Source of the DNA: an uncultured Bacteroidia bacterium
GTDB taxonomy: Bacteria; Bacteroidota; Bacteroidia; Bacteroidales; UBA932
Direction: 5' to 3'
Length of the DNA: 64,000 nt
Assembly: GCA_902785065.1 (NCBI GenBank)
Contig: CACZXH010000005.1
Span: 1 to 64,000, forward strand
The notes beneath the pieces were generated by a model, which saw only the letters and a list, made by a program, of their open reading frames with translations, was not told the DNA's origin and did no database searches. Positions 1 through 8,220 of this stretch are shown here, in pieces. Position 1 is the stretch's first letter. Each line of letters opens with the position of its first letter. The translations under genes and the position numbers were made by a program.

Positions 1-1260
1 CTTTTCGATGTCGTCCTCGATGATGCCGTCGGTGGAGGGGATGCAGGTGCCGCGGAGGGCGAGGACGGCGGACTGGATGGCGCTGGAGACGCCGGAGGCT
101 ACCTTCATTGCACAGCCGACCTTGGCGCCGTCGCACACCATCCCGGTAATGTTGCCGATCATGTTCTTGATGGCGGCGCACACCTGCCCGTAGGTGCCGC
201 CCTGCAGATAGACGATGCCGCAGGCGGAGCCGGTGGAGGCCACCACGCAGCCGCAGAGGGCGGAGAGCTTGCCCAGGAAACCCTTGATATGGATGGCGAC
301 GAGGTTCGACAGGATGAGCGCCCGAGCGAGGGGCTCGTCGGCGATGCCGTACTTGAGCGCGTAGGCGATGATGGGCATCGACACGGTGATGCCCTGGTTG
401 CCGCTGCCGCTGTTACTCATCGCAGGGAGCGTGCAACCGGCCATGCGGGCGTCGGAGGCCGCGGCGGTGAGGCCCATCGCATAGCTCATCAGGTCGTCGC
501 CGAAAACTTCCAGCTGGTTCTCGCGGATGGCTTTGCCCACACGGAGGCCATAGTCTCCGTCCAGACCCTCTTTCGCGAGGGCGAGGTTCAGTGTACGGTC
601 CTCGAGAATGAATTTGATGTCCTCGAAATCGGCCGTGCAGGCGAAATCGAAGATTTCCCGGACGGTCAGCCCGTAGTCCAGCGTGGTGCGGTCCTTGACG
701 GCCGCGCCGGATTCGGAGCTCATCAGGATGCGGTCCGCGAAGCTGGTTTCCACGATCTTGTCGTGGTCGTCCTCAATGACGGCGTAGGCGCGGGGATGGA
801 CTTCCGCCGACGCCTGGATGCCTTCGCCCATCGACACGGTGGCTTTCACGTACAGGAGGTGGTCCGTGTCGGCGACGGAGATGGCGACGCGTTTCCCCTT
901 GACCAGTTCCTTGGCGCGGGCGACGGCGCTGTCCGAGACGCCCTGGAGAACCTCCAGACCGCGGGCCGGGTCGCCGCACACGGCGCCGAGCGCGGCCGCG
1001 ATGGGCAGGCCCACCATCCCGGTCCCGGGGATGCCCACGCCCATCCCGTTCTTGAGGATGTTGCCGCTCACTTCCACGGCGATGCGGAAATCGGCCGTCT
1101 GCCGCCATAGGGGGCAGTCGCCGCAGTGCGAGCAGTTCTCGGAAATAATGTCCACGGCCTTTGCGACGGCGAGGGCGACGGCGATGGGTTCGGTACAGCC
1201 CAGGGCGGGTTTCACTTCCTTGTGGATGAGTTCGATGAGTTCGGCTTGGCGGTCAGTCAT
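1..1260 (-). CDS. L-cysteine desulfidase family protein (UPF0597/YhaM), 3' end cut by window
   Basis: Read from the minus strand: 420 codons are present and the C-terminus runs off the left edge. The family (COG3681, E. coli CyuA, 436 aa) includes [4Fe-4S] enzymes that cleave L-cysteine to pyruvate, ammonia and sulfide in the cytoplasm. Visible hallmarks are EVKPALGCTEPIAVALA at residues 15-31 (C22 is a cluster ligand in the family), the GMGVGIPGTG loop, and SNSGSGNQGI further on. About 15-30 residues are probably missing. Odd feature: a C43-x2-C46-x2-C49 patch just after the N-terminal helix that I do not recall from typical members. The ATG is 23 nt downstream of a TACATTTG box. Family assignment is firm; cysteine as substrate is inferred. 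Confidence 0.88.
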   Translation of the reverse strand, partial: MTDRQAELIELIHKEVKPALGCTEPIAVALAVAKAVDIISENCSHCGDCPLWRQTADFRIAVEVSGNILKNGMGVGIPGTGMVGLPIAAALGAVCGDPARGLEVLQGVSDSAVARAKELVKGKRVAISVADTDHLLYVKATVSMGEGIQASAEVHPRAYAVIEDDHDKIVETSFADRILMSSESGAAVKDRTTLDYGLTVREIFDFACTADFEDIKFILEDRTLNLALAKEGLDGDYGLRVGKAIRENQLEVFGDDLMSYAMGLTAAASDARMAGCTLPAMSNSGSGNQGITVSMPIIAYALKYGIADEPLARALILSNLVAIHIKGFLGKLSALCGCVVASTGSACGIVYLQGGTYGQVCAAIKNMIGNITGMVCDGAKVGCAMKVASGVSSAIQSAVLALRGTCIPSTDGIIEDDIEK

Positions 1261-1283
1261 AGGCTCCAGGGTGGGGACAATGA

Positions 1284-1315
1284 CAAATGTAGCCCCTTTT
1301 TGCACGAAAAGCAAA
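1284..1315 (-). promoter_or_regulatory. Bacteroidetes-type promoter for the cysteine desulfidase gene
   Basis: On the minus strand TTTG (1315-1312), a 20-bp spacer and TACATTTG (1291-1284) match the -33/-7 consensus. It physically overlaps the divergent promoter of the GH3 gene (1299-1330). Confidence 0.6.
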
Positions 1316-1330
1316 TATTCCGTATCTTTG
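1299..1330 (+). promoter_or_regulatory. Bacteroidetes-type promoter for the GH3 lipoprotein gene
   Basis: TTTG at 1299-1302, 20-bp spacer, TATCTTTG at 1323-1330, then a 30-nt leader to the ATG at 1361. It overlaps the minus-strand promoter at 1284-1315. Confidence 0.65.
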
Positions 1331-1360
1331 AGAATCCGATAAAACTGAAACCAAGATACG

Positions 1361-3691
1361 ATGAATCTCTGCAAGAACCTGCTGAAGGCCTCGGCCTTCG
1401 TCCTCGCCGCCGCGTCCGCCCTCGCGTGCGGAAGCAAAGCCCCCGCCGTCCAACCCGCCATTGAGCCCGACGCCCAGGTAGAGGCCAAAGTCGAACAAGT
1501 CCTCAAGGGGATGACCCTGGAGGAGAAGGTGGGCCAGATGGTCCAGATCACCATCGACTACATCACGAACGAGACCCGCGACGATGTGGACCCGGCGAAG
1601 ATGGACGTCCTCTTCGGAAAGTACAAGGTCGGTTCCGTCCTGAACGTGCTCCAGGGCCATTCCTTCGACCGTGCGAAGACGGCCGACTATATCTCCAAGA
1701 TCCAGGAAAGCTCGATGAAGAACATCGGCATCCCGTGCATCTACGGCCTGGACATGATCCACGGCGCCTCCTACCTGACCGACGGCTCGTTCTATCCGCA
1801 GGAAATCAACCTCGGAGCCACTTTCAACCGCGAATACGCCCAGATGATGGGCCACGCGATGGCCTACGAAACCCGCGCCGCCCAGTGCCCGTGGGTGTTC
1901 TCCCCGGTGATGGACCTCGGCCGTGACCCGCGCTGGCCGCGTCAGTGGGAGAGCTGGGGCGAGGACCCGTACCTTCAGGCCGAGATGGCCCGCGTGGAGA
2001 CGATCGCCCTGCAGGGTTCCGATCCCAACCACATCGGCCTGGAGAACGTGGCCGTGAGCATCAAGCATTTCATGGGTTACGGCGTGCCGCACACCGGTAA
2101 GGACCGCACCCCGGCCTACATCGCCGAGAACGACCTCCGCGAGAAATACTTCCGTCCGTTCAAGGAATGCTTCCAGGCCGGCGCGCTGACCGCGATGGTC
2201 AATTCCGCCTCCATCAACGGCATACCCACCCACGCCAACAAGACCCTCCTCACCGGCTGGGTGAAGGAGCAGCTGAACTGGGACGGCATGCTGGTGACCG
2301 ACTGGGCCGACATCGACAACCTCTTCACCCGCGACCACGTGGCGGCGGACAAGGCCGAGGCCGTGGCGATGGGCATCAATGCCGGTATCGACATGATCAT
2401 GGACCCGTATGATCCCGAGTGCTGCAACGTCATTATCGGCCTGGTGAAGGACGGCCGCATCCCGATGGAGCGGGTCGATGACGCCGCCCGCCGCGTAATC
2501 CGCCTGAAGGTCCGCCTGGGCCTGTTCGACAACCCGACCTGGGAGCACGCGTATCCGGAGTACGCGTCCGAGGCCTTCGCGAAGCAGTCCTATGACGCCG
2601 CCGTCGAGTCCGAGGTGCTCCTCAAGAACGAGGGGATCCTGCCGCTGAAGGGCACCGAGCGTATCCTGGTGACGGGCCCGAACGCGAACAGCCTCCGCAC
2701 CCTGAACGGCGGCTGGTCTTACACCTGGCAGGGCGAGGGCGACGCCTTCGTCCCGCAGTACAACACCATCCTGGAGGCCCTGCAGGCGCGTTTCAAGAAG
2801 GTTACCTATGTCCCCGGCGTGGAGTATGACAACGCCTTCGGCAGCTGGCAGAGCGAAAATGCCTCCGGCATTGCCAGGGCCGTCATGGCCGCTCGTGGGG
2901 CCGATGTGATTGTCGCCTGCGTGGGCGAGAACACCTACTGCGAGACGCCCGGCAACATGAACGACCTGAACCTCTCCGAGAACCAGAAGGAACTCGTCCG
3001 GAAACTTGCTGCTACCGGCAAGCCGGTCATCCTCGTGCTGAACGAGGGCCGTCCGCGCATCATCGGCGACATCGAGCCGCTCGCGAAGGCCGTCGTGGAC
3101 GTGATGCTTCCGTCCAACTACGGCGGCGATGCCCTGGCCGCCCTCCTCGCCGGTGACGAGAACTTCTCCGGCAAGCTTCCGTTCACCTATCCCAAGTACA
3201 TCAACTCCCTCCATACCTACGATTACAAGGTTTCCGAGCACCGCGAGGTGATGGACGGCGCCTACAACTACGACGCCATCATGGACGTCCAGTGGGCCTT
3301 CGGCCACGGCCTCAGCTACACGAGCTTCGCCTACAGCGACCTCAAACTCGAGAGCCCGGCGGACTTCAAGGCCGGCGATGAGCTGAAGGTCTCCGTCAAG
3401 GTCACCAACACCGGCGACCGCGCCGGCAAGGAGGCCGTCCTGCTGTACAGCTCCGACCTCGTCGCCTCCCTCATCCCGGACGTCAAGCGGCTCCGCGGCT
3501 TCGAGAAGGTGGCCCTGGAACCGGGCGAGACTAAGACTGTCTCCTTCGTGGTACCGGCCTACGAGCTCGCCTTCGTGGGCGCCGACGGCAAGTGGCGCCT
3601 GGAGGCCGGCGACTTCCGCCTCTCCTGCGGCGGCCTCGGCGTGATGGCCCGCTGCACCGAAACCAAAGTCTGGGAAACCCCGAATATCTAA
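1361..3691 (+). CDS. GH3 family beta-glucosidase-like lipoprotein
   Basis: Protein of 776 aa. Signal peptide with lipobox ALAC (Cys 23), so a lipoprotein, probably at the outer membrane or facing the periplasm. The GH3 N-terminal barrel (about 40-390) contains KHFMGYG and the nucleophile loop LVTDWADI with D314 as likely catalytic Asp. It is followed by the GH3 C-terminal domain (about 410-640) with GENTYCETPG, and a fibronectin-III-like domain with HGLSYTSF. Length and order match BglX-type beta-glucosidases. The NagZ-type KHFPGHG...H motif is absent, so beta-N-acetylhexosaminidase activity is not supported. The sugar kinase starts 3 nt after its stop, so the two are an operon. Glucose specificity is inferred from family. 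Confidence 0.9.
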   Translation: MNLCKNLLKASAFVLAAASALACGSKAPAVQPAIEPDAQVEAKVEQVLKGMTLEEKVGQMVQITIDYITNETRDDVDPAKMDVLFGKYKVGSVLNVLQGHSFDRAKTADYISKIQESSMKNIGIPCIYGLDMIHGASYLTDGSFYPQEINLGATFNREYAQMMGHAMAYETRAAQCPWVFSPVMDLGRDPRWPRQWESWGEDPYLQAEMARVETIALQGSDPNHIGLENVAVSIKHFMGYGVPHTGKDRTPAYIAENDLREKYFRPFKECFQAGALTAMVNSASINGIPTHANKTLLTGWVKEQLNWDGMLVTDWADIDNLFTRDHVAADKAEAVAMGINAGIDMIMDPYDPECCNVIIGLVKDGRIPMERVDDAARRVIRLKVRLGLFDNPTWEHAYPEYASEAFAKQSYDAAVESEVLLKNEGILPLKGTERILVTGPNANSLRTLNGGWSYTWQGEGDAFVPQYNTILEALQARFKKVTYVPGVEYDNAFGSWQSENASGIARAVMAARGADVIVACVGENTYCETPGNMNDLNLSENQKELVRKLAATGKPVILVLNEGRPRIIGDIEPLAKAVVDVMLPSNYGGDALAALLAGDENFSGKLPFTYPKYINSLHTYDYKVSEHREVMDGAYNYDAIMDVQWAFGHGLSYTSFAYSDLKLESPADFKAGDELKVSVKVTNTGDRAGKEAVLLYSSDLVASLIPDVKRLRGFEKVALEPGETKTVSFVVPAYELAFVGADGKWRLEAGDFRLSCGGLGVMARCTETKVWETPNI

Positions 3692-3694
3692 GCC

Positions 3695-4681
3695 ATGAAA
3701 TCCCTCGAAGAACTCAAAGCCATCGTCGCCCGGTTTGACGTGAAGGGCGAGATCCAGGAGATCAAGCCCCTCGGCAACGGCCTCATCAACGACACCCTCC
3801 TGGTCAAGACCGACGGTCCGGACAACTACGTCCTCCAGCGTGTGAACAACGCGATTTTCAAGGATGTGGACCTCCTGCAGCACAACATCGACTGCGCTAC
3901 GGCCCATATCCGCCGCAAGCTTGCCGGGGACCCGGATATCGACCGGAAAGTCCTCACCTTCATCCCCTGCAAGGAAACGGGCAAGACCTATTGGACCGAC
4001 GGGGAAACCTATTGGCGGGTATCCGTGTTCATCAAGGACGCCTTCACCTACGAGACCGTGGATCCGGAGTATTCCTACTACGCCGGCAAGGCTTTCGGCC
4101 AGTTCGAGGCGATGCTTGCCGACATCCCGGACACGCTGGGGGAGACCATCCCGGACTTCCACAACATGGAGCTCCGCGCCCGGCAGCTCGCCGAGGCCGT
4201 GGCCGCCGATCCCGTAGGCCGGATGGCGGAACCCGAGGTGCAGGCTATCCTGGCTGATCTCAAGCCTTATGAAGAGGAAATGTGCAAGGCGGAGCGCCTT
4301 TATCGCGAGGGCGTGCTCCCCAAGCGCATCTGCCACTGCGACACCAAGGTGAACAACATGATGTTCGACAAGGAGGGCAACATTCTCTGCGTCATTGACC
4401 TGGACACCCTGATGCCATCCTTCGTCTTCTCCGATTTCGGCGACTTCCTCCGCACGGCCGCGAATACGGTCGCCGAGGACGACCCGGCCGTGGAGAAGGT
4501 CGATTTCAAGATGGACATCTTCGAGGCCTTCGCCAAGGGCTATGTGGAGTCCGCCAAGGTGTTCCTCACGCCCGTCGAGCTGGAGAACCTCCCGTACGCC
4601 GCCTGCCTCTTCCCGTACATGCAGGCCGTCCGCTTCTTCGCGGACTACATCAACGGCGACACGTACTATAAAATCAAGTAA
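3695..4681 (+). CDS. APH-fold sugar kinase, N-acetylhexosamine kinase-like, short C-terminus
   Basis: Protein of 328 aa with an aminoglycoside-phosphotransferase/choline-kinase fold. Visible are a nucleotide-binding N-lobe (LGNGLINDTLLVKT), the Brenner motif HCDTKVNNMMFD with the catalytic Asp, and the metal-binding VIDLDTLMPS. Bacteroidales relatives are usually annotated as phosphotransferases or mucin desulfatases and resemble bifidobacterial NahK, which phosphorylates GlcNAc/GalNAc at C1. GH109 alpha-GalNAcase lies next door, convergent, which fits a GalNAc role, but that is inference. The protein ends right after DYINGDTYYKIK, where I recall relatives continuing about 30 residues (YPEHNL...). 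The downstream bases do not encode that tail in another frame, so the C-terminus seems lost. Confidence 0.75.
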   Translation: MKSLEELKAIVARFDVKGEIQEIKPLGNGLINDTLLVKTDGPDNYVLQRVNNAIFKDVDLLQHNIDCATAHIRRKLAGDPDIDRKVLTFIPCKETGKTYWTDGETYWRVSVFIKDAFTYETVDPEYSYYAGKAFGQFEAMLADIPDTLGETIPDFHNMELRARQLAEAVAADPVGRMAEPEVQAILADLKPYEEEMCKAERLYREGVLPKRICHCDTKVNNMMFDKEGNILCVIDLDTLMPSFVFSDFGDFLRTAANTVAEDDPAVEKVDFKMDIFEAFAKGYVESAKVFLTPVELENLPYAACLFPYMQAVRFFADYINGDTYYKIK

Positions 4682-4706
4682 GGCCTTTATCGACAGCCTG
4701 TAGTCC

Positions 4707-6095
4707 CTACTCGGCGAAAGCGTAGGAGAAGCCCTTCAGCTGGTCCCAGGCACCGCGGGTGAAGTCGGGGACTTCCACCGGCATGTTCCCGTTCTCGAGG
4801 GAGAGCCGGGAGAGCGGGGTGACGCAACACCATTCGGCGAGGTCGTACACGTCGATGTCCAGCGGCAGACCGTTGCGGAGGCAGTAGACCATGCGGTAGT
4901 CCATGATATAGTCCATACCGCCGTGGCCGCCCACTTCCTTGGCGAGGGCCACGAGTTCCGGCGTGAGGATCGGGCTCGGGTACTTCTCGAGCATCTCGTC
5001 GGCTGCCGCGCCGCGGTACACTTTCTCCGTGCCCACGGTGTGGGCATCCACCGGCTGACCTTCCTCAAACTCGCGGAAGCAGAGCATCGAGACCGGATAC
5101 TTGGCGGCATAGCCGTCCGTGCCCACGATCTGGTACATCCGGCTGTATGGGCGCGGGGTCATTACGTCGTGCTCCACGAGGATGGTCTTCCCCTTCTCGG
5201 TCCGGATGAGGGTGGTCGTCTGGTCGCCGGCGGCGAAGGTCGCGTCGGGCTTGCCATAGAGCTTTTCGGACATTTTCGCGCCGTTGAAAGGTTCGGTATC
5301 CATCGCCACGAGGGTCTTCATCCGGTCGCCGCGGTGAATGTTGAGTACCTGGCAGACGGGGCCGAGGCCGTGGGTCGGATACAGGTCGCCGCGGTGCTGC
5401 TGGTTCTCCTGGAGGCGCCAGTTGTCCCAGTAAGCCTTCCAGAAAGGATCCAGGTTGTGCTGGTAGGAGCCTTCCGCGTGGATGGGCTCGCCGATGGCGC
5501 CGGCCTGGACCATCGCCAGGGTGCTCAGCTCGAAGAAGTCATAGCAGCAGTTCTCCAGCATGATGCAGTGCTTGCGCGTGCGCTCGGAGGTGTTGATGAG
5601 GGCCCAGATGTCCTCCAGGGTGCCCGCAGCGGGCACTTCGACAGCGGCGTGCTTGCCGTTCTCCATCGCGCAGAGGGCGACGGGAACGTGGTGGCTCCAG
5701 TCCGTGCAGATATAGACGAGGTCGAGGTCCTCCTGCTGGCAGAGCGCCTTGTAGGCATCTTCCGCGCCGGTGTATTCCTTGGCGGCGGGCATGCCGCGCT
5801 TGGCGAGGACGGCCTGGCTTTCAGCCACACGCTCGGGGACGACGTCGCAGAGGGCGGTAATGACGGCGCCGGGGACATAGGTCAGGCGTTCCACGGCGTC
5901 TCCGCCGCGCATGCCGAGGCCGACGACGCCGATGCGGACGGTCTCGAGGGGTTCGGTCCGGAGGCCGATGACGTTCTCCTGGCCGGCCGGACGCGCGGGG
6001 ACGTCAGTCTTCAGGACGGTAGGGGCGGTTTTTGTCTTGCATCCGGTGGCGAGGAGCGCACCGATGGCAAGCAGAAGAAAGAAGTTCTTTTTCAT
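4707..6095 (-). CDS. GH109 (alpha-N-acetylgalactosaminidase family), Gfo/Idh/MocA fold lipoprotein
   Basis: Protein of 462 aa from the ATG at 6095. That start gives a clean signal MKKNFFLLLAIGALLATGC with lipobox Cys 19; the upstream in-frame start would place eight extra residues before it. The Rossmann NAD site VGLGMRGGDAVERL and the GH109 signatures ENCCYDFFE, HNLDPFWKAYWDNWR and HRGDLYPTHGLGPVCQ are all visible. GH109 enzymes hydrolyse terminal alpha-GalNAc by an NAD-dependent oxidation/elimination mechanism, for example on mucin O-glycans or blood group A. The gene is convergent with the sugar kinase (25-nt gap) and divergent from manC. A TATCTTTG box sits upstream at 6124-6117. Family is secure; substrate is inferred. 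Confidence 0.88.
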   Translation of the reverse strand: MKKNFFLLLAIGALLATGCKTKTAPTVLKTDVPARPAGQENVIGLRTEPLETVRIGVVGLGMRGGDAVERLTYVPGAVITALCDVVPERVAESQAVLAKRGMPAAKEYTGAEDAYKALCQQEDLDLVYICTDWSHHVPVALCAMENGKHAAVEVPAAGTLEDIWALINTSERTRKHCIMLENCCYDFFELSTLAMVQAGAIGEPIHAEGSYQHNLDPFWKAYWDNWRLQENQQHRGDLYPTHGLGPVCQVLNIHRGDRMKTLVAMDTEPFNGAKMSEKLYGKPDATFAAGDQTTTLIRTEKGKTILVEHDVMTPRPYSRMYQIVGTDGYAAKYPVSMLCFREFEEGQPVDAHTVGTEKVYRGAAADEMLEKYPSPILTPELVALAKEVGGHGGMDYIMDYRMVYCLRNGLPLDIDVYDLAEWCCVTPLSRLSLENGNMPVEVPDFTRGAWDQLKGFSYAFAE

Positions 6096-6116
6096 AAGAA
6101 TGTGGTCTTTGGTCCC

Positions 6117-6124
6117 CAAAGATA
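6117..6124 (-). promoter_or_regulatory. -7 box of GH109 promoter
   Basis: TATCTTTG on the minus strand, 21 nt before the ATG at 6095. No clear TTTG is seen at the -33 position. Confidence 0.45.
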
Positions 6125-6183
6125 AGGTTTTTCAGCGAAAAATGGCTAACTTGCAGCCGCGCAATTCAAAATTATTCCAAATT

Positions 6184-7236
6184 ATGATGGATACCCACGT
6201 CGTCATCATGGCCGGCGGCATCGGAAGCCGCCTCTGGCCCCTCTCCACGCCGGAACGCCCGAAGCAGTTCATCGACGTCCTGGGGGTGGGGAAGTCGCTC
6301 ATCCAGCTGACGGTGGAGCGCTTCCTGCCCGTGTGCGCCCCGGACAAGTTCTGGGTGGTCACCTCCGAGAAGTATGTGGATATCGTCCGGGAACAGCTGC
6401 CGGACATCCCCGCCGACCAGATTCTGGCGGAGCCGGAGGCCCGGAATACAGCCCCCTGCATCGCCTATGCCTGCTGGAAGATCGCCCAGCGCCATCCCGC
6501 CGCAAATATCGTCGTCACCCCGGCCGACGCCCTGGTCCTGAAGACCGATGCGTTCGCCGAAGCCATCCGCAAGGCGCTCGCAGCGACGGAGGGGACCGAC
6601 GCCATCGTCACCGTGGGCATTACGCCGACGCGTCCGGAGACGGGTTACGGCTATATCCATGCGTCCGAAGCCGTGCCCGGGGAGGTCGTGAAGGTATCGG
6701 CCTTCAAGGAAAAACCCGACGCCGCGACGGCGGAGGCCTATCTCGCCGACGGCCATTACTTCTGGAACGCGGGTATCTTCGTGTGGAATGTGAAGACCAT
6801 CACCCGTCAGCTGCGCGCCTACGCGCCGCAGATCGCCGGGGTCATGGACACCATCGCCCCTGCCCTGTTCACCGACGCGGAGGCTTCCGTCCTGCGGAAA
6901 CTGTTCCCCACCTGCGACAAGATTTCCATCGACTATGCCGTGATGGAGAAGTCCCGCAACATCTACGTCGTCGCCGGGGACTTCGCCTGGAGCGACCTGG
7001 GAAGCTGGGGCTCCATCAAAACGCACATCGAACCCGACACCGACGGAAACACCGTCGTGGGCGGTGACGTCCGTCTTTTCGGTTGCAAGGACTGCTTCGT
7101 CCACACGGCCGGCGAAAAGACCGTCGTGGTGGAAGGCCTTGAAGGATATATCGTTGCGGAATCGGCGGACCGCCTCCTCGTCTGCCGCCTCTCCGAGGAG
7201 CAGCGGATCAAGGAGTTCTCTTCCGAAAAAAATTAA
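6184..7236 (+). CDS. manC: mannose-1-phosphate guanylyltransferase
   Basis: Protein of 350 aa from the ATG at 6184. The upstream in-frame extension is non-homologous sequence antisense to the GH109 gene. It makes GDP-mannose from GTP and mannose-1-phosphate for glycan and GDP-fucose synthesis. The pyrophosphorylase signature MAGGIGSRLWPLS followed by RPKQF is at the N-terminus; TPADALVL, GYGYIH, FKEKPD, FWNAGIFVW and SDLGSW follow in the family order. Length matches the single-domain GMPP type without the isomerase domain found in ManC/AlgA bifunctional enzymes. A weak TAACTTGC box lies at 6147-6154. It is upstream of, and separate from, the tRNA-Lys promoter. Confidence 0.92.
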   Translation: MMDTHVVIMAGGIGSRLWPLSTPERPKQFIDVLGVGKSLIQLTVERFLPVCAPDKFWVVTSEKYVDIVREQLPDIPADQILAEPEARNTAPCIAYACWKIAQRHPAANIVVTPADALVLKTDAFAEAIRKALAATEGTDAIVTVGITPTRPETGYGYIHASEAVPGEVVKVSAFKEKPDAATAEAYLADGHYFWNAGIFVWNVKTITRQLRAYAPQIAGVMDTIAPALFTDAEASVLRKLFPTCDKISIDYAVMEKSRNIYVVAGDFAWSDLGSWGSIKTHIEPDTDGNTVVGGDVRLFGCKDCFVHTAGEKTVVVEGLEGYIVAESADRLLVCRLSEEQRIKEFSSEKN

Positions 7237-7244
7237 AAAAATCC

Positions 7245-7274
7245 TTGCGGAATCAAAAATAATGACTACCTTTG
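7245..7274 (+). promoter_or_regulatory. promoter of the tRNA-Lys pair
   Basis: TTG at 7245-7247, 19-bp spacer, TACCTTTG at 7267-7274, 25 nt before the first tRNA. Confidence 0.55.
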
Positions 7275-7299
7275 CAATCCCGTTTGGGAAAACAAGGAG

Positions 7300-7372
7300 G
7301 ACTCGTTAGCTCAGTTGGTAGAGCACAACACTTTTAATGTTGGGGTCTCGGGTTCGAGCCCCGAACGGGTCA
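7300..7372 (+). tRNA. tRNA-Lys (anticodon TTT)
   Basis: Cloverleaf of 73 nt. Acceptor GACTCGT pairs with ACGGGTC, D-arm GCTC/GAGC, anticodon stem CAACA/TGTTG with loop CTTTTAA, and T-arm GGTTCGAGCC. CCA is not encoded. Confidence 0.95.
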
Positions 7373-7405
7373 CAAAAGGAAGCGAGTCTTCCGACATACT
7401 GAAAC

Positions 7406-7478
<73 letters not shown>

Positions 7479-7482
7479 CTCG

Positions 7483-7514
7483 AAAAGAGACAGCGAAAGT
7501 TGTCTCTTTTTTTT
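7483..7514 (+). terminator. intrinsic terminator of the tRNA-Lys operon
   Basis: Stem AAAAGAGACA / TGTCTCTTTT with an 8-nt loop, followed by an unbroken T run. Confidence 0.85.
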
Positions 7515-7556
7515 GATTCTTTTTGGAAGCGAAGGGCATTGTTTTTGTTTTTTCGT

Positions 7557-7564
7557 TATATTTG
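7557..7564 (+). promoter_or_regulatory. -7 box upstream of the EF-hand protein gene
   Basis: TATATTTG in a T-rich stretch, 36 nt before the ATG at 7601. The -33 element is not distinct. Confidence 0.45.
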
Positions 7565-7600
7565 TCGGAACGAACACACAAACACTAAATCCAATACAGT

Positions 7601-8128
7601 ATGAATCTCAGTGACATCATCCTCCAGCAGGTGACCAAGAATGTTGCCAGCAGCAACATCCAGATCCCCCAGAACCTTCAGCAGCAGGTCCTCGGCGGCC
7701 TTTCCGATTCCATCCTCGGCTCCCTCGCCAAGACGGCGACGGTTCCGGGCGGACTCGACCAGATCAAGAACCTCCTGACCGGCAAGGCCGATGCGGCGAC
7801 GAGCCCCGTGACCGCGCTCGCCGGCAACATCTTCAACTCCAACGTCCTCTCCAAGCTCAAGCTCGGCGCCGCCGGCGCCGCGCTCCTCGCCTTCATTCCC
7901 AAGATCATGGGCGGCCTGAAGAACATCATCAAGGACCAGGACGGTGACGGCGACGTGGATCTGAACGACGTCCTCCTCACCCTCAAGGGCGGCAGCGGCA
8001 GCATTCTCGGCAGCGTCCTCGGCGGCGTGCTCGGTGGTGGTGCCGCCAAGCAGCAGAAGGCCAGCACGGGCGGCCTGGGCAGCATCCTCGGCGGTGCGCT
8101 CGGCAGCATCCTGGGTGGCAAGAAGTAA
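7601..8128 (+). CDS. small Gly/Leu-rich protein with one EF-hand-like loop, unknown function
   Basis: Protein of 175 aa that I do not recognise as a named family. There is no signal peptide. The N-terminal 60 residues are amphipathic (MNLSDIILQQVTKN...), residues about 85-105 form a hydrophobic segment (LGAAGAALLAFIPKIMGGL), and residues 112-123 (DQDGDGDVDLND) fit a calcium-binding EF-hand/dockerin loop with Asp at ligand positions 1, 3, 5 and 9; position 12 is Asp instead of Glu. The C-terminus repeats GSILGSVLGGVLGG and GLGSILGGALGSILGG. It has its own promoter box and a strong terminator, so it is monocistronic. It could be a self-associating or membrane-active protein; this is speculation. 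Confidence 0.7.
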   Translation: MNLSDIILQQVTKNVASSNIQIPQNLQQQVLGGLSDSILGSLAKTATVPGGLDQIKNLLTGKADAATSPVTALAGNIFNSNVLSKLKLGAAGAALLAFIPKIMGGLKNIIKDQDGDGDVDLNDVLLTLKGGSGSILGSVLGGVLGGGAAKQQKASTGGLGSILGGALGSILGGKK

Positions 8129-8153
8129 GCCTGCGCCTTTCCAGCGATCCAGG

Positions 8154-8184
8154 ACGGGCGGCCCTTCGGGACCGCCCGTTTTTT
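8154..8184 (+). terminator. intrinsic terminator after the EF-hand gene
   Basis: ACGGGCGG / CCGCCCGT stem with an inner CCC/GGG extension and a T6 tail. The tail also forms the TTTG -33 element of the next promoter. Confidence 0.88.
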
Positions 8185-8213
8185 GCAATTGTGAGGGGGA
8201 TTGCGTATTTTTG
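8182..8213 (+). promoter_or_regulatory. promoter of the lipid/aryl-export operon
   Basis: TTTG 8182-8185, 20-bp spacer, TATTTTTG 8206-8213. Only 7 nt separate the -7 box from the ATG at 8221, so the transcript is probably leaderless. Confidence 0.6.
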
Positions 8214-8220
8214 TCTGATT

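Noticed and set aside
1253-4336. Very long open frames opposite real genes, for example 1253-4336 minus, 31092-34139 minus, 53169-56489 minus
   Set aside because: High GC and codon structure of the sense genes keep the antisense frame open; the translations are low-complexity Gly/Val/His/Asp-rich with no motifs.
8191-8220. Upstream start for the EmrE-like gene
   Set aside because: It would lie before the promoter -7 box at 8206-8213 and interrupts helix 1 alignment.
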